The notes beneath the pieces are model-generated. The model searched no databases. It saw only the letters and a program-made list of their open reading frames with translations, and was not told the origin of the DNA. This document shows positions 63,079-64,000 of a stretch of 64,000 nucleotides of DNA, in pieces. The DNA is taken from positions 9,471,313-9,535,312 of the forward strand of contig JALMQS010000075.1 in the NCBI GenBank assembly GCA_024734495.1, in the 5' to 3' direction. Source of the stretch: Forficula auricularia (lineage: Eukaryota; Arthropoda; Insecta; Dermaptera; Forficulidae). A program made the position numbers and the translations under genes. Positions within the stretch are counted from its first letter, which is position 1. The number at the start of each line of letters is the position of its first letter.

Positions 63079-64000
63079 GAGAAAACAACAGTCATAGTTC
63101 ACAAAAAAAAATAATACAAAACAAACATAATATAGATCAGAAAAAATAAAAAAACTATGACTTATTACACATTTTCTCACTGAGAGATACAGCATAAAAC
63201 AAAGTTGGAATCTAGGGACAGAGCCCGAAATACAAATTTTAGCATGTTGAGTGATTCTTATCCATTTTCAAGCTTAATAGAAGGAATCACATGGAAATGG
63301 ACAATTACATTTAAATCAAATTTACAAAAGACGAAACAACAATAATAACTTAACTTAGAACAGAGCCTCTCTCAAACAAACCAAAAGGCTCGCCGGCTCA
63401 CCCGGCCCCCCAGTGGCCCACTCTCACCCAACCCAAAATGACTCAAACAGCCAAAAAGTCAAATAAATCAAAGTCTACCTCCATAGTCACCAAAATTAAA
63501 ATCAAAAAGCAAATAAATTAAATCATATGAGTCAAAAAGCTAAAAATCAAATAAATTAAATAAATTAAGTCAGTTAAGTTTAAAATTGAACAGTCATAAA
63601 TAAATAATTAAAAATTAAAAACCAAAACAAACCCAAAACAACCAAATTACATCAGTATAGTCAGAAATTTAAAATAAAAAAAAAAACTGAATAAAATAAT
63701 AAATTAACCCACCCAAAATGAAAAGTCATGAATGCCAAAACAAAAATAAATTAAACAAATAAATAAAATCAACGCAGTCTAACATTCAAATAAATTAAAC
63801 AAACACACAAGTAAAATCAAAGTAGTCAAAATGTCAAAGCTGAATGAATCAAACCAGATCAGGCGAGTTACATCCGCCACACAACAGACCAGGAGAGTAA
63901 ACTTTACGTAACAATGATCAGCCGAAGCAAATCAAAACACTCAAATGTGAATCATGTAAAAATCAATCTAATTTCGTTCTTGAAAGCCCGCACGCTTGTA
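63079..64000. other. Strand-asymmetric A-rich, T-poor region
   Basis: From about 63400 the plus strand is strongly A-rich and T-poor with recurrent TCAAA and AAATAAATT words. The composition begins after a GC-rich patch (CGGCTCACCCGGCC at about 63394). If it is transcribed, the minus strand is T-rich. No frame on either strand is persuasive. It may be a LINE body with an (AAAT)n tail at 63058. Confidence 0.35.

Overview
The window looks like AT-rich nuclear DNA of an insect or other arthropod. The reasons are the crowd of insect-type LINE, SINE, Helitron and MITE families, arthropod-style tRNA-derived SINE heads, spliceosomal GT-AG signals, and the absence of bacterial gene organisation. I could not fix the species. 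I found no convincing intact host gene. Almost every open reading frame that makes sense belongs to a retrotransposon, and the rest are short coding-like stretches I could not identify.

Layout. 0-7.7 kb: a TTAA-flanked element (two copies), a stack of three insertions at 1.3-3.0 kb, an ACTTTACC-ended element, two adjacent Harbinger-like MITEs (one holding a hAT MITE), and a 0.63 kb foldback. 8.3-9.5 kb: a 1.1 kb foldback whose arms each contain an apparent GT-AG intron. 10.2-14.8 kb: hAT ends, a GAGGGG MITE, Helitrons, and two LINE 3' coding fragments. 16-21 kb: a TTAA element, a foldback of the ACCGACTTC family, and a head-to-head SINE pair. 22-27.6 kb: Helitrons, an ACTTTACC element, a pogo-like MITE, and a foldback with hammerhead-like cores. 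29.9-36.9 kb: a TTAA element, an unidentified coding-like ORF pair, a GAGGGG MITE, a 2.8 kb RTE-like LINE inserted in an ACCGACTTC foldback, and another LINE 3' fragment. 37.1-40.9 kb: a possible LTR and a run of palindromes, including one nested three deep. 41.8-45.9 kb: a nearly intact two-ORF CR1/Jockey-superfamily LINE on the minus strand, the only substantial coding unit. 46.9-50.6 kb: a Helitron interrupted by an ACCGACTTC foldback, then another interrupted copy. 51.8-53.5 kb: a Jockey-like LINE 3' end beside two inverted SINEs with a similar tail. 54-64 kb: dispersed repeats, a full ACCGACTTC element, a hAT-like insertion, a SINE with target-site duplications, and several LINE 3' ends.

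Three themes run through the window. (1) Long-hairpin (foldback) elements are very dense and often nested, so transcripts across the region would fold into long double-stranded RNA. (2) Several unrelated foldbacks carry a CTGANGA-hairpin-GAA core in their arms, with flanking complementarity that fits a hammerhead-ribozyme layout. One of these families also has an intron-containing and an exactly intron-less version, which points to splicing and retroposition, perhaps Penelope-like. (3) The LINE has an in-phase A AAA AAC heptamer at the ORF1/ORF2 overlap, and the first endonuclease motif of ORF2 lies upstream of the first ORF2 AUG, which suggests -1 frameshifting or another AUG-independent route into ORF2. 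All alignments were made by eye; no identities or database matches were computed.
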